From an uncultured bacterium (GTDB lineage: Bacteria > Bacteroidota > Bacteroidia > CAILMK01): a DNA stretch of 23,936 nt. The stretch's first letter is position 1. Each line of letters begins with the position of its first letter. This document shows, piece by piece, positions 8,204 to 16,123 of this stretch. The position numbers and the translations under genes are program-made. Where the stretch lies: NCBI GenBank assembly GCA_903835275.1, contig CAILMK010000525.1, positions 1 to 23,936 on the forward strand. Direction: 5' to 3'. The notes beneath the pieces are model-generated. The model ran no database searches, was not told the DNA's origin, and saw only the letters and a program-made list of their open reading frames with translations.

Positions 8204-11200
8204 CTACCGTAAAAGGGTGATATTACCCTTGAAATAGAAGGATTTTCCATCCAATCCCTGGGCTTTTAATATATATATATATACTCCTGCCGCAGCCTTT
8301 GAACCGTCCCGGGTACCATCCCAGGAATCGGTGATCTTGTCTGATTCAAAAACTTTCTCGCCCCAGCGGTCAAATATTTTAATGCTATAAGAATTTATCT
8401 TATCCACGTAATCATTAATGAATAAGGTGGAAGGCGACCATGTATCATTTAACCCGTCATTATTCGGTGTGAATGCATTGGCAACAAATACTCGCGAAGG
8501 AAGTGTAGCGCAGGTAATATTAGATACACTGCTATCACCTGTACCTTTGGCAAAACTGATGATCCTGAAACAATAATCGGTATCGCTTTGCGGCAGTATA
8601 TCGCTATAAATAAAGCTGGTATCAGTACCCGGAACAGATGCCACCGTGCTAAAATCCTTCTGATGGTATTTCCTTTGTACCAGGCTGTTTTTGATCCCGT
8701 TTGGCCATTGAGCATAATTATTCCAAGACAAGGCAATTTTATCATCCTTAATAAAGTTACCGAGTAAAATGGTCTTGCCAATATTACTCAATGGGCTGGT
8801 ATTACCGCATTTATCCGCATCACGGACACGATAAATATAATTCTCAATATTTACATTTACCTTGGCATCTGTTATAGTGGTATCTGTAGTATTTACATAT
8901 CCATAGTTCCAACCAAACTGAGGATCAAAGCGATCTACAATATATTCAGATGGATTCAATTGTATAGTTTTCTGCCAGAATACCTGCACCTGATTTCCAG
9001 TATCAACTGTGGCACTATTCAAATAAAGCGCATTGGATTGGAAAATATAAGGAGGGCGGGCACATGCAGTATTGCTGCTGGCTACGTAAGATGCACTTGC
9101 CCGTATTGCATCGATGCGGTAGCAATAATTATGGGCGCATAGATCCCCATCCACGTAAGAATTGGTACTTGCGTTCACATCCGCAAGGTAATTGTAAAGT
9201 CCCCCATCTATTGAGCGGTAAATTTTATATCCTGCCAGGTTATACCATCCATTGTAAGGAGTCCAGTTTAACTGTATAGATATACCATTCAAAGCCTTGG
9301 CGGTAAGCCAAATTGAACAATGTACCTGTGGATCAAGAGATGATTTACCACAATCTGATGACGTAGAAAGGGAATAGCAATATGATCTTAGATTGGCATT
9401 TATCATTGAAGCCCCTATATCTGAATCAGTATAAAGGGTATCATTCCTCGAATAAGCTACATAAGGAACACTATCACGGACCAGGGTATATGTTCCAAAA
9501 TAAGGGATGGTGCTTTTTTGCCAAACTACCCGGATAGTATTTGAATCCACCACAGACACATAGAGTAATTTTGATTTGGCAGGAGCCATGGAATCCTTTA
9601 CGTGTATATATTGAAACATCATCGTATCCTTGCATCCGCTGTTATTGGTCACAGTCAGGCTTATGATATGATCTCCTGCAGTATAAAATGTAAAGGAAGG
9701 AGAGGCAACCGTATCAAAATCATTTGCCACTACAGGCTCATTAAATTTCCAGAAATAATGATCAATGGTTCCGATTGTCTTGCTTCTGTCAGTAAACTGA
9801 ACCGTCTGTTTAGGACAGATCAATGTATCCAATGCGGCAAAATCCGCTATCGGCTTGGGCAATACATTTATCAGGTTTTTAAGATATGCAGTATCAGAAC
9901 ATCCGCTTTTTGCAATGGAATATAATTTTACACTATACAGCCCTGCATTGTAAACGCGTGAAGTTAATAAAACACTGTCATCAATTTTACCGTCGTTATT
10001 CAGGTCCCAGAATCTTTTCACCGAACCTGTGGTGGTATCTTTAAAACGTACCATCAACGGATAACAGCCGGTAGTGGCAGTCGTAGTAAATCCTGCATCA
10101 GGTTTACGGTAAATGGTAATTGTATCACTTTGGAAGGCACTACAGCCTACACTATCATAAACTGTAAGTGTGGCAATTCTGAAAATTGAATCATTTGCTA
10201 CAGAACCCTTGTATTGGTACAAATGGGGTTTGATGCTATTGCTATCCTTTGTACCATCTCCATAGTTATATGAATAATTGGCGACATGGCTGCTCTTGTT
10301 GGAATACTTGACAACATCCGCACCGCATACATGATATTCGCTTAATGTAAGTGAAGGAACAGGCACGGGGGATACGTTTATATAATTGCTTTTTAAAATT
10401 GTCTGGCTGCATCCACCGGCATTTTTAACAGTCAGTGTTACTGAATAGCTTCCTGGATTATTAAAAATATACGATGGTGATTTGGTCGAATCATCAATAA
10501 TCCCATCACTATTGAAATCCCAGTAATATTTTCTTGCCCTGAGTGAAAGGTTTGTAAAGCTAACTTTTAGTGGAGGACAACCAGATGTAACGGATGCTTT
10601 AAAATCAGGAACCGCGGCACGATACAATTTAACAGAATCCTTGTAAAAACTTTTGCAATTACTTGCATCAGTTGCCACCATTGTAGGATAGAAGAATTGG
10701 GAATCCAGGGTATTACTGGATAATTTATAAAAATGGTCATGGATCGTAACGGTATCCTGTCCGGAACCATCATCGTAATTCATAACGAACCTTCTAATAT
10801 TTTGCGAACTATCCTTGAATTTGACAAATATGCTATCACACGCCACATGGGCACTCATCTGGAATCCGGGTGCCGGACCTATGACGTGCATGAAGCTTTT
10901 TTTGGTAAGTGTCAGCTTACATCCAATGGTATCCAGCCCCACGAGGGTTACGTTGAAACCGGCAGGATCATTCTTAAAATATAAATGTCCTACAGAAGGA
11001 GGATCTAAACTGGTATTGTTAAAACTATCCCCGTCACCAAAATACCATGTAAAGGTTTTCACATCTGTAGACGTATTATAAAATTTTGCCGCAGACGGTG
11101 CACAATATACCGTATCACTTGATATAAGGTTAAAACCCAAATGGCCCACTGCCAGTTTTGCTACAAAAGTATCCGCTGTATCGGAACATGAAGTTCCGTT

Positions 11201-13351
11201 AGGATATGTTTTGTATGCAATAAGCGATATGGTATAAGAAGTATCCTTGGTATATATGATATCTGGATTCTGAACAGTATCCGATGGCGAAAATGTAGCC
11301 CCGGAAGAAGGGGTTACCAGCCATTTATAATGAGTCGGACTATTGGAAGAAGAGTTAAAAGTCTTTGTCGGTGACCCCAGGCAATTATTGGCACTTACCA
11401 TTAGCTTTGCCTTTACACCCGGGCAAATTCCATACGTTACATCCTTTTTGCAATGCTGGGAATCCAATATACTTGCAGTAAGGTCATAACACCCCCCGGC
11501 TCCAATTAAAAAATCCGCACCGGTATCAGACTGGTTACTGACGGTTACATTAGTAGCCGGCTTGGATGACCAGGTAAGCTTTGGAACGTTAGTTATTGTA
11601 TCCGGATATCTCTGTTTAACAAAAAAGCTCATGTGGATTGTCATGGGTGGACAACTTTGGGATACTCCCCTTGGGATCAATTTTGCGATAAAACCATTTA
11701 CCTGTAAGTAAAATGATTTTACCACTGTATCCGCGCATCCTGCATTTGTAGATACCGCCAGCGTAACATTGTACCTGGCAGGAGTTGTAGCAGTATATGA
11801 CAAATTCTTGGTAGTACTGGTAATTTGTAAAGCCGGGCTATCGGCATCCTCTACTACCCAATGATAAGTGTACGGGTTTTTGGTATCATCCGGTGGGGTT
11901 GTAAGATTGGTCATCTTTATAGTTTTACCAAGGCAAACAATCGGACTATCAGCAATGAAATCAACAATCGGTTTCCTGATAACTATATAAGAATATTTCC
12001 TCATGGTATCAACACACCCCGAACTTGTTGATATAGTAAGTTTAACATCAAATACCCCAGGCTTGGGCAAAAATGCTCTAAGTTTTGGTGTATTTGAAGA
12101 GCCAATGCTTGTGAAGGTCACAAGTTTCCCCATGGTATCAAAAAATTGCCATTTATAAGTCGGGGTTCCTCCACCAAAACTTACAGAATTCCATTGCAAG
12201 TTAACAGTATCGGCAATGGTACATAGCTGACGCTTGGGCGAACTGAAATCGGCCTTGGTTCCGATAACCTTTACGCATGAAGGACACTTGATCGTATTCG
12301 TACAACCGTTACCGCCGTAGATCCAGGTAAGTGTCAACGACTCATACCCGGGTTGTGTAAACCAGCCGGTATCATTGGTATGACTTATAACATAGTTACC
12401 CGGCAGCCAGGTAAAATAACTTTTATTGGCGCCCTTGGCTGTGTTTTGTAAATTGATCGGGCTATTGATACATCCGGAATCGGGTTTTACAGTAATGGAA
12501 GGTTCTACAAAATCCTTATAATCGGTTTTATAAGTACACCCGTCTGAAGTTTTTACTGTAAGTACCGCATCATATTTTTTAGTAGGAGAAGAATAGGTAA
12601 CAGTCGGCGGACTTGAGGTAGTATCGGAACTTGGACTACCTCCCGGAAAAGACCAGGCATAACTTGTGACTGTTCTTCCTGAAAGGCTAATATAGGATTT
12701 ATAATCCGCCTTGAAATTTGTCGCATTCTGAACGATGGAAGCACAAAAATAAGCAGTGGCAGGATCAGAAACTGTGACATATTTGTTATCGGAAAAAATC
12801 CCGATACATCCATAGGAATTTGTTACCCGAAGTGTAACACTTTTATAACCAATGCTCGTAAACGAATCCTTGATAATGGCAGTCGTATCAAGATATGAAA
12901 CACCATCAATCACCCAATCTCTTTTCACAGAATTGGGAGTACTGTCAATAAATGTTATTGCCCTTTGCCCATCGCATAAAAACCTGCTGGGCGAACAAGC
13001 AACTACTGGCGTAGGAGCTTGCAAGATCTCGAACATGTCCTTTTTTGTAACGGTACATGTGGAACCGCTTGGCAACGTAACGCTTAAGGTAACAGTGTAC
13101 TTGGCAGCATTCGTAAAAATTTTGTAAATAGTGTCCTTTCCGCTGACTGAACCGGCACCGAAATCCCAACTGAATTTACTACCGGATGGAAAGCCGGAAG
13201 CAGTAAATTTTACCTGGGCAGGAGGGCACGCCTTGGCAACTTTCATGTCTGATTTGAAATCGATGCTTCCGCACTGGGCTTTCAATTCATTATTGACAAA
13301 AAAGCTACAAAGCAATAGTATTATGAGGCACTTGTAGGAACGCATATTCAT
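8204..13351 (-). CDS. Giant PKD-repeat surface protein with T9SS type B sorting domain (1715 aa)
   Basis: Same class and order of parts as the 1677-aa protein next to it: signal peptide (about 1-26, ending LKAQ), a long array of PKD/Ig-like modules, fibronectin-III-like modules (about 1240-1610), and a type B T9SS sorting domain at 1621-1715 (VANAFTPNNDGLNDTW, IKIFDRWGEKVF). PKD cores can be placed at W62 (WDFGAG), W233 (WSFPGG), W769 (WYFGDGD), W944 (WDFNSDGIIDD), W1115 (WDLNNDGKIDD) and W1201 (WKFNEP). The D-x-N-x-D-G-x-I-D stretches resemble calcium-binding loops. The start is ATG 13351, and a second ATG two codons later (13345) is equally possible. Likely an extracellular adhesin or matrix protein; ligand unknown. 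The shared layout and tandem position with the 1677-aa gene suggest duplication. Near its 3' end an AT dinucleotide tract lies inside the sorting domain. Confidence 0.92.
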   Translation of the reverse strand: MNMRSYKCLIILLLCSFFVNNELKAQCGSIDFKSDMKVAKACPPAQVKFTASGFPSGSKFSWDFGAGSVSGKDTIYKIFTNAAKYTVTLSVTLPSGSTCTVTKKDMFEILQAPTPVVACSPSRFLCDGQRAITFIDSTPNSVKRDWVIDGVSYLDTTAIIKDSFTSIGYKSVTLRVTNSYGCIGIFSDNKYVTVSDPATAYFCASIVQNATNFKADYKSYISLSGRTVTSYAWSFPGGSPSSDTTSSPPTVTYSSPTKKYDAVLTVKTSDGCTYKTDYKDFVEPSITVKPDSGCINSPINLQNTAKGANKSYFTWLPGNYVISHTNDTGWFTQPGYESLTLTWIYGGNGCTNTIKCPSCVKVIGTKADFSSPKRQLCTIADTVNLQWNSVSFGGGTPTYKWQFFDTMGKLVTFTSIGSSNTPKLRAFLPKPGVFDVKLTISTSSGCVDTMRKYSYIVIRKPIVDFIADSPIVCLGKTIKMTNLTTPPDDTKNPYTYHWVVEDADSPALQITSTTKNLSYTATTPARYNVTLAVSTNAGCADTVVKSFYLQVNGFIAKLIPRGVSQSCPPMTIHMSFFVKQRYPDTITNVPKLTWSSKPATNVTVSNQSDTGADFLIGAGGCYDLTASILDSQHCKKDVTYGICPGVKAKLMVSANNCLGSPTKTFNSSSNSPTHYKWLVTPSSGATFSPSDTVQNPDIIYTKDTSYTISLIAYKTYPNGTSCSDTADTFVAKLAVGHLGFNLISSDTVYCAPSAAKFYNTSTDVKTFTWYFGDGDSFNNTSLDPPSVGHLYFKNDPAGFNVTLVGLDTIGCKLTLTKKSFMHVIGPAPGFQMSAHVACDSIFVKFKDSSQNIRRFVMNYDDGSGQDTVTIHDHFYKLSSNTLDSQFFYPTMVATDASNCKSFYKDSVKLYRAAVPDFKASVTSGCPPLKVSFTNLSLRARKYYWDFNSDGIIDDSTKSPSYIFNNPGSYSVTLTVKNAGGCSQTILKSNYINVSPVPVPSLTLSEYHVCGADVVKYSNKSSHVANYSYNYGDGTKDSNSIKPHLYQYKGSVANDSIFRIATLTVYDSVGCSAFQSDTITIYRKPDAGFTTTATTGCYPLMVRFKDTTTGSVKRFWDLNNDGKIDDSVLLTSRVYNAGLYSVKLYSIAKSGCSDTAYLKNLINVLPKPIADFAALDTLICPKQTVQFTDRSKTIGTIDHYFWKFNEPVVANDFDTVASPSFTFYTAGDHIISLTVTNNSGCKDTMMFQYIHVKDSMAPAKSKLLYVSVVDSNTIRVVWQKSTIPYFGTYTLVRDSVPYVAYSRNDTLYTDSDIGASMINANLRSYCYSLSTSSDCGKSSLDPQVHCSIWLTAKALNGISIQLNWTPYNGWYNLAGYKIYRSIDGGLYNYLADVNASTNSYVDGDLCAHNYCYRIDAIRASASYVASSNTACARPPYIFQSNALYLNSATVDTGNQVQVFWQKTIQLNPSEYIVDRFDPQFGWNYGYVNTTDTTITDAKVNVNIENYIYRVRDADKCGNTSPLSNIGKTILLGNFIKDDKIALSWNNYAQWPNGIKNSLVQRKYHQKDFSTVASVPGTDTSFIYSDILPQSDTDYCFRIISFAKGTGDSSVSNITCATLPSRVFVANAFTPNNDGLNDTWSPSTLFINDYVDKINSYSIKIFDRWGEKVFESDKITDSWDGTRDGSKAAAGVYIYILKAQGLDGKSFYFKGNITLLR
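8269..8283. repeat. 15-base AT dinucleotide tract inside the sorting-domain coding region
   Basis: Seven and a half AT units in a row encode the VYIYI strand at about residue 1690-1694 of the 1715-aa protein. Slippage by one unit would change the frame within the last 26 codons and destroy the C-terminal export signal. The two other type B domains in the window encode the same strand without such a tract (VYPYI, IYVYQ). Confidence 0.7.
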
Positions 13352-13410
13352 CTTTGCGTCGGGTTTAAAATTATGGCACGGTAAATTTAGACGTTTTTAC
13401 TGATATAACA

Positions 13411-13441
13411 AAAACATAATATGTATTTATTTAAAATTCAA
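13411..13441 (-). promoter_or_regulatory. Candidate promoter of the 1715-aa gene
   Basis: On the - strand TTG (13441-13439), 20 bases, then TATGTTTT (13418-13411), one mismatch from TAnnTTTG. It lies about 60 bases before the ATG at 13351, in the region shared with the divergent feoAB promoter. Confidence 0.4.
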
Positions 13442-13505
13442 AAAAACTGATAACAATCATAAATTTATTATCCCTTCTTATTCCATCAATTACAAAAAAA
13501 TCATG

Positions 13506-13513
13506 TAGTTTTG
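13506..13513 (+). promoter_or_regulatory. -7 promoter element of feoAB (TAGTTTTG)
   Basis: Exact match to the Bacteroidota -7 consensus TAnnTTTG, 33 bases before the feoA ATG. No good -33 TTG is present about 20 bases upstream, as might be seen at a promoter with an altered -33 element. The palindrome at 13517-13533 starts three bases downstream, over the expected transcription start. Confidence 0.5.
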
Positions 13514-13516
13514 TAG

Positions 13517-13533
13517 TTTAGAACTATTCTAAA
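13517..13533 (+). promoter_or_regulatory. Probable DtxR/MntR-family operator in front of feoAB
   Basis: TTTAGAA - CTA - TTCTAAA: a perfect 7-bp inverted repeat with a 3-base centre. Operators of the DtxR/IdeR/MntR family are AT-rich palindromes of the TTTAG...CTAAA type, and this one fits that shape. It sits immediately after the -7 element and ends 13 bases before the feoA start, an ideal position to block transcription when Fe(II)-loaded repressor binds. It does not resemble the Fur box. The identity of the regulator is inferred; no such gene is in the window. Confidence 0.6.
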
Positions 13534-13546
13534 TTACATCTGCATA

Positions 13547-13780
13547 ATGAAATTAGTTCCTCTCAGCGAGCTAAAGGTTGGCGAAAGCGGTATCATCGAG
13601 GAAATTACTGACCCGTGGGCAAGTATAAAACTCATTGAAATGGGATGTCTGCCCGGGGAAAAAGTAACGGTCAAATTAGCTGCGCCCTTTCGTGATCCGA
13701 TAGCCATTGAAATTTCCGGAAACCTTATTTCGTTGCGCAGGGCGGAAGCCCGCAACATCGTTGTAAAAATAATGCCCTAA
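13547..13780 (+). CDS. feoA: FeoA domain protein, ferrous iron transport
   Basis: A 77-residue cytoplasmic SH3-like protein that works with FeoB in ferrous iron uptake; in the known systems it is needed for full FeoB activity. Family features seen: the N-terminal LSELKVGESGIIEEI strand pair, the LIEMGCLPGEKV motif around 29-40 that is the FeoA hallmark (L.xMGhxPG), and the C-terminal ISLRRAEARNIVV segment, where FeoA proteins usually have 'l.l.r.ea..I.V'. Length is normal for the family. It is the first gene of a two-gene operon, with feoB starting 15 bases after its stop. Control is probably through the palindrome 14-30 bases before its start codon. Confidence 0.93.
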   Translation: MKLVPLSELKVGESGIIEEITDPWASIKLIEMGCLPGEKVTVKLAAPFRDPIAIEISGNLISLRRAEARNIVVKIMP

Positions 13781-13795
13781 ATTTGTTGCCGACAA

Positions 13796-15910
13796 ATGAG
13801 TGAAAAGCTGAAAATAACCCTGATAGGAAATCCAAATACAGGAAAGTCTTCGCTCTTTAATGCACTAACGGGTCTCAACCAGCGGATTGCAAATTTCCCG
13901 GGTATCACCGTTGAAAAAACAACCGGATATTTTCAGTTACCCAATAAACAGGAAGTTCAGCTAACAGATATGCCGGGTACATACAGTTTGTACCCTAAAT
14001 CCAAGGATGAAGCGGTTCCCTTTGAAGTGCTTACGGATCCTCATCATCCGCATTATCCTCACCTTGTCATATTCGTTGCGGATTCTGCCAATTTAAAACG
14101 CAACCTTGTCCTCCTTACCCAGCTTATTGACTTGCGTCTGCCGGTTATACTTGTTCTAAACATGATTGACCAGTCGGTAGCGCAGGGAATTGATGTGGAC
14201 ATAGAAGGGCTTAAGGATTTTCTTGGAATACCAATTATTCCTACCAATGCCAGGAAGAAAAAAGGGATCCAGGAATTGCTGGAAGTCATACAAAAAGGAG
14301 TGGATGTTTCTTCCGGAACATTCATCAGCACCGATAAGCCCTCCCCTATTCCGCTGGAAACCTTAAAGGAAGAATTACATCTGTGTAATGCCTACCAGGC
14401 TTTGCTCAGTTTACAGCAATCCATCGTTCATGCGGGATCAAAAAAAGACACGTTCAAACGTACGATTGATGAACTGAAAGCTGATTATAATTTTGATTCA
14501 GGCACCTGGCAACGGGAAGATCTGCTTTACCGGTATAAAAAAGTTAACGAACTTTTAAAAATATACGTTCACCAGAGAAATGAACCTGCATTCAAACGCA
14601 GGCAGGAAAAACTGGACGCCGTTCTCACTCACAAAGTAGGCGGATATTTAATTTTCTTTGCAATACTTTTTGTAATCTTTCAGGCAGTTTTTTCATGGGC
14701 GGAATACCCCATGCACCTGATAGAAACCAGCGTAAGCTGGCTCCAGCATTGGTCTCATGCACACTTACCTCAAGGTATATTGAATGAATTATTTGCTGAT
14801 GGAATTCTTTCAGGTTTGGGAGGAGTGCTTGTCTTTATTCCGCAGATTGCATTTTTGTTTTTCTTCATAGGCATGATGGAAGATACAGGTTATTTAGCGC
14901 GGGTTGCTTTCCTTATGGATAAACTGATGCGCGGATTCGGACTGAATGGAAAATCCGTAATTCCACTTATTAGCGGAACGGCATGTGCAGTTCCTGCCAT
15001 ACTTGCCACACGAAATATTGAACAGAAAAAATCGAGACTCATTACTATTTTAGTGACTCCATTGATGAGTTGCTCTGCACGACTTCCTGTATATATTTTA
15101 TTGATCGGATTAATAATTCCTGAGCAATATGTTTTTGGATTTTTAAGTATGCGCGGACTTGCACTTATGGGGATGTATTTACTTGGATTCCTCAGCGCCA
15201 TTGGTTCTGCATGGATATTCAAGGTATTTATGAACATCAAGGAAAAACAATATTTCATTCTTGAACTTCCTGTGTATAGAAGCCCTAACTGGAACAACGT
15301 ATGGATCACTGTCTTCAAGAAAGTGAAAACATTTGTTTTTGAAGCAGGGAAAATAATCGTTGCGATATCAATCATTCTATGGTTCCTTGCATCATTCGGC
15401 CCTCCCGGAAAATTCAGGGAAATAAATGCGAAGTACGATTCCATAAGCAAAACACATACGCTTACGGAAAGTCAGGTTTCAAGTGCCATGCGCTCAGAAA
15501 AATTGCAGAATTCTTATGCAGGAGTATTAGGGCATGTGATTGAACCCGCCATCAAACCATTAGGATACGACTGGAAGATCGGAATAGCCATCATCACATC
15601 CTTTGCAGCACGTGAAGTATATGTGGGTACCATGGCAACCCTATATGGCATTGAAGGCGATGAACCCGACATCAGCAAACTGAAAGGATCTATGCGCAAT
15701 GCACATTTTGATAACTCCACTGAAAAAGTGTATGGCGTTCCAACAGTTGTTTCGTTGTTGATTTTTTATGCATTCGCTTTGCAATGTATGAGTACCGTTG
15801 CTGTTACTTATCGTGAAACAGCATCGTGGAAATGGACGCTTTTACAATTCACATTTATGGGTGTACTTGCCTATGTGGCAAGCTTTATTGCATTTCATGT
15901 GCTGAAGTAG
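13796..15910 (+). CDS. feoB: Ferrous iron transporter FeoB
   Basis: Inner-membrane Fe(II) transporter with an N-terminal GTPase domain. G1 is GNPNTGKS at 11-18, the G2 threonine is T38 within NFPGITVEK, G3 is DMPG at 58-61, and G4 is NMID at 122-125. A His-rich stretch (DPHHPHYPH, 81-89) follows the switch region. A helical linker leads to a C-terminal membrane domain of about eight helices with the two gate motifs in order: GTACAVPA with its conserved Cys, and CSARLPVY. At 704 aa the length is typical of Bacteroidota FeoB, and both Gate motifs and all GTPase motifs are intact, so it should be functional. It forms an operon with feoA; no feoC is present. It is followed by a 213-base gap with hairpins and then pepD on the same strand. 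Confidence 0.96.
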   Translation: MSEKLKITLIGNPNTGKSSLFNALTGLNQRIANFPGITVEKTTGYFQLPNKQEVQLTDMPGTYSLYPKSKDEAVPFEVLTDPHHPHYPHLVIFVADSANLKRNLVLLTQLIDLRLPVILVLNMIDQSVAQGIDVDIEGLKDFLGIPIIPTNARKKKGIQELLEVIQKGVDVSSGTFISTDKPSPIPLETLKEELHLCNAYQALLSLQQSIVHAGSKKDTFKRTIDELKADYNFDSGTWQREDLLYRYKKVNELLKIYVHQRNEPAFKRRQEKLDAVLTHKVGGYLIFFAILFVIFQAVFSWAEYPMHLIETSVSWLQHWSHAHLPQGILNELFADGILSGLGGVLVFIPQIAFLFFFIGMMEDTGYLARVAFLMDKLMRGFGLNGKSVIPLISGTACAVPAILATRNIEQKKSRLITILVTPLMSCSARLPVYILLIGLIIPEQYVFGFLSMRGLALMGMYLLGFLSAIGSAWIFKVFMNIKEKQYFILELPVYRSPNWNNVWITVFKKVKTFVFEAGKIIVAISIILWFLASFGPPGKFREINAKYDSISKTHTLTESQVSSAMRSEKLQNSYAGVLGHVIEPAIKPLGYDWKIGIAIITSFAAREVYVGTMATLYGIEGDEPDISKLKGSMRNAHFDNSTEKVYGVPTVVSLLIFYAFALQCMSTVAVTYRETASWKWTLLQFTFMGVLAYVASFIAFHVLK

Positions 15911-15945
15911 TTGTTAGACTTCCGCTCACCCCTAAAAACCACCCC

Positions 15946-15979
15946 GCCCTACGGGCACCCCTCCTAAAAACAGGAGGGG
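15946..15979. repeat. Double hairpin element between feoB and pepD
   Basis: Two short stems: GCCC-TAC-GGGC (15946-15956) and CCCCTCCT-AAAAAC-AGGAGGGG (15958-15979). They are C/G-rich against an AT-rich background and are followed by AAAATC-TTC-GATTTT (about 15986-16000), another small stem. The first two could act as a weak feoB terminator, but no clean U tract follows directly. The form is like that of dispersed REP-type repeats. The rest of the 213-base gap shows no gene and no exact TAnnTTTG. Confidence 0.5.
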
Positions 15980-16123
15980 AATTTAAAAATCTTCGATTTT
16001 TTAAAAAGCGCACCTTTGCTCCCATGTTCGTTTTCGTCCCTCGGCACCCGACCCTCGTCACTCATTTCGAAAAAAATCGTAGATTCGCTACATAATTCGC
16101 AATCTAAAATTATATCATAAATA

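Noticed and set aside
13796..14100. His-rich DPHHPHYPH stretch in FeoB as a novel metal site
   Set aside because: Bacteroidota FeoB proteins commonly carry a His/Pro/Asp-rich stretch at this place, so it is probably ordinary for the group.
14890..15450. A 186-codon open frame on the - strand within feoB
   Set aside because: It lies fully opposite the FeoB membrane domain and reads like the complement of hydrophobic codons; there is no promoter or domain.
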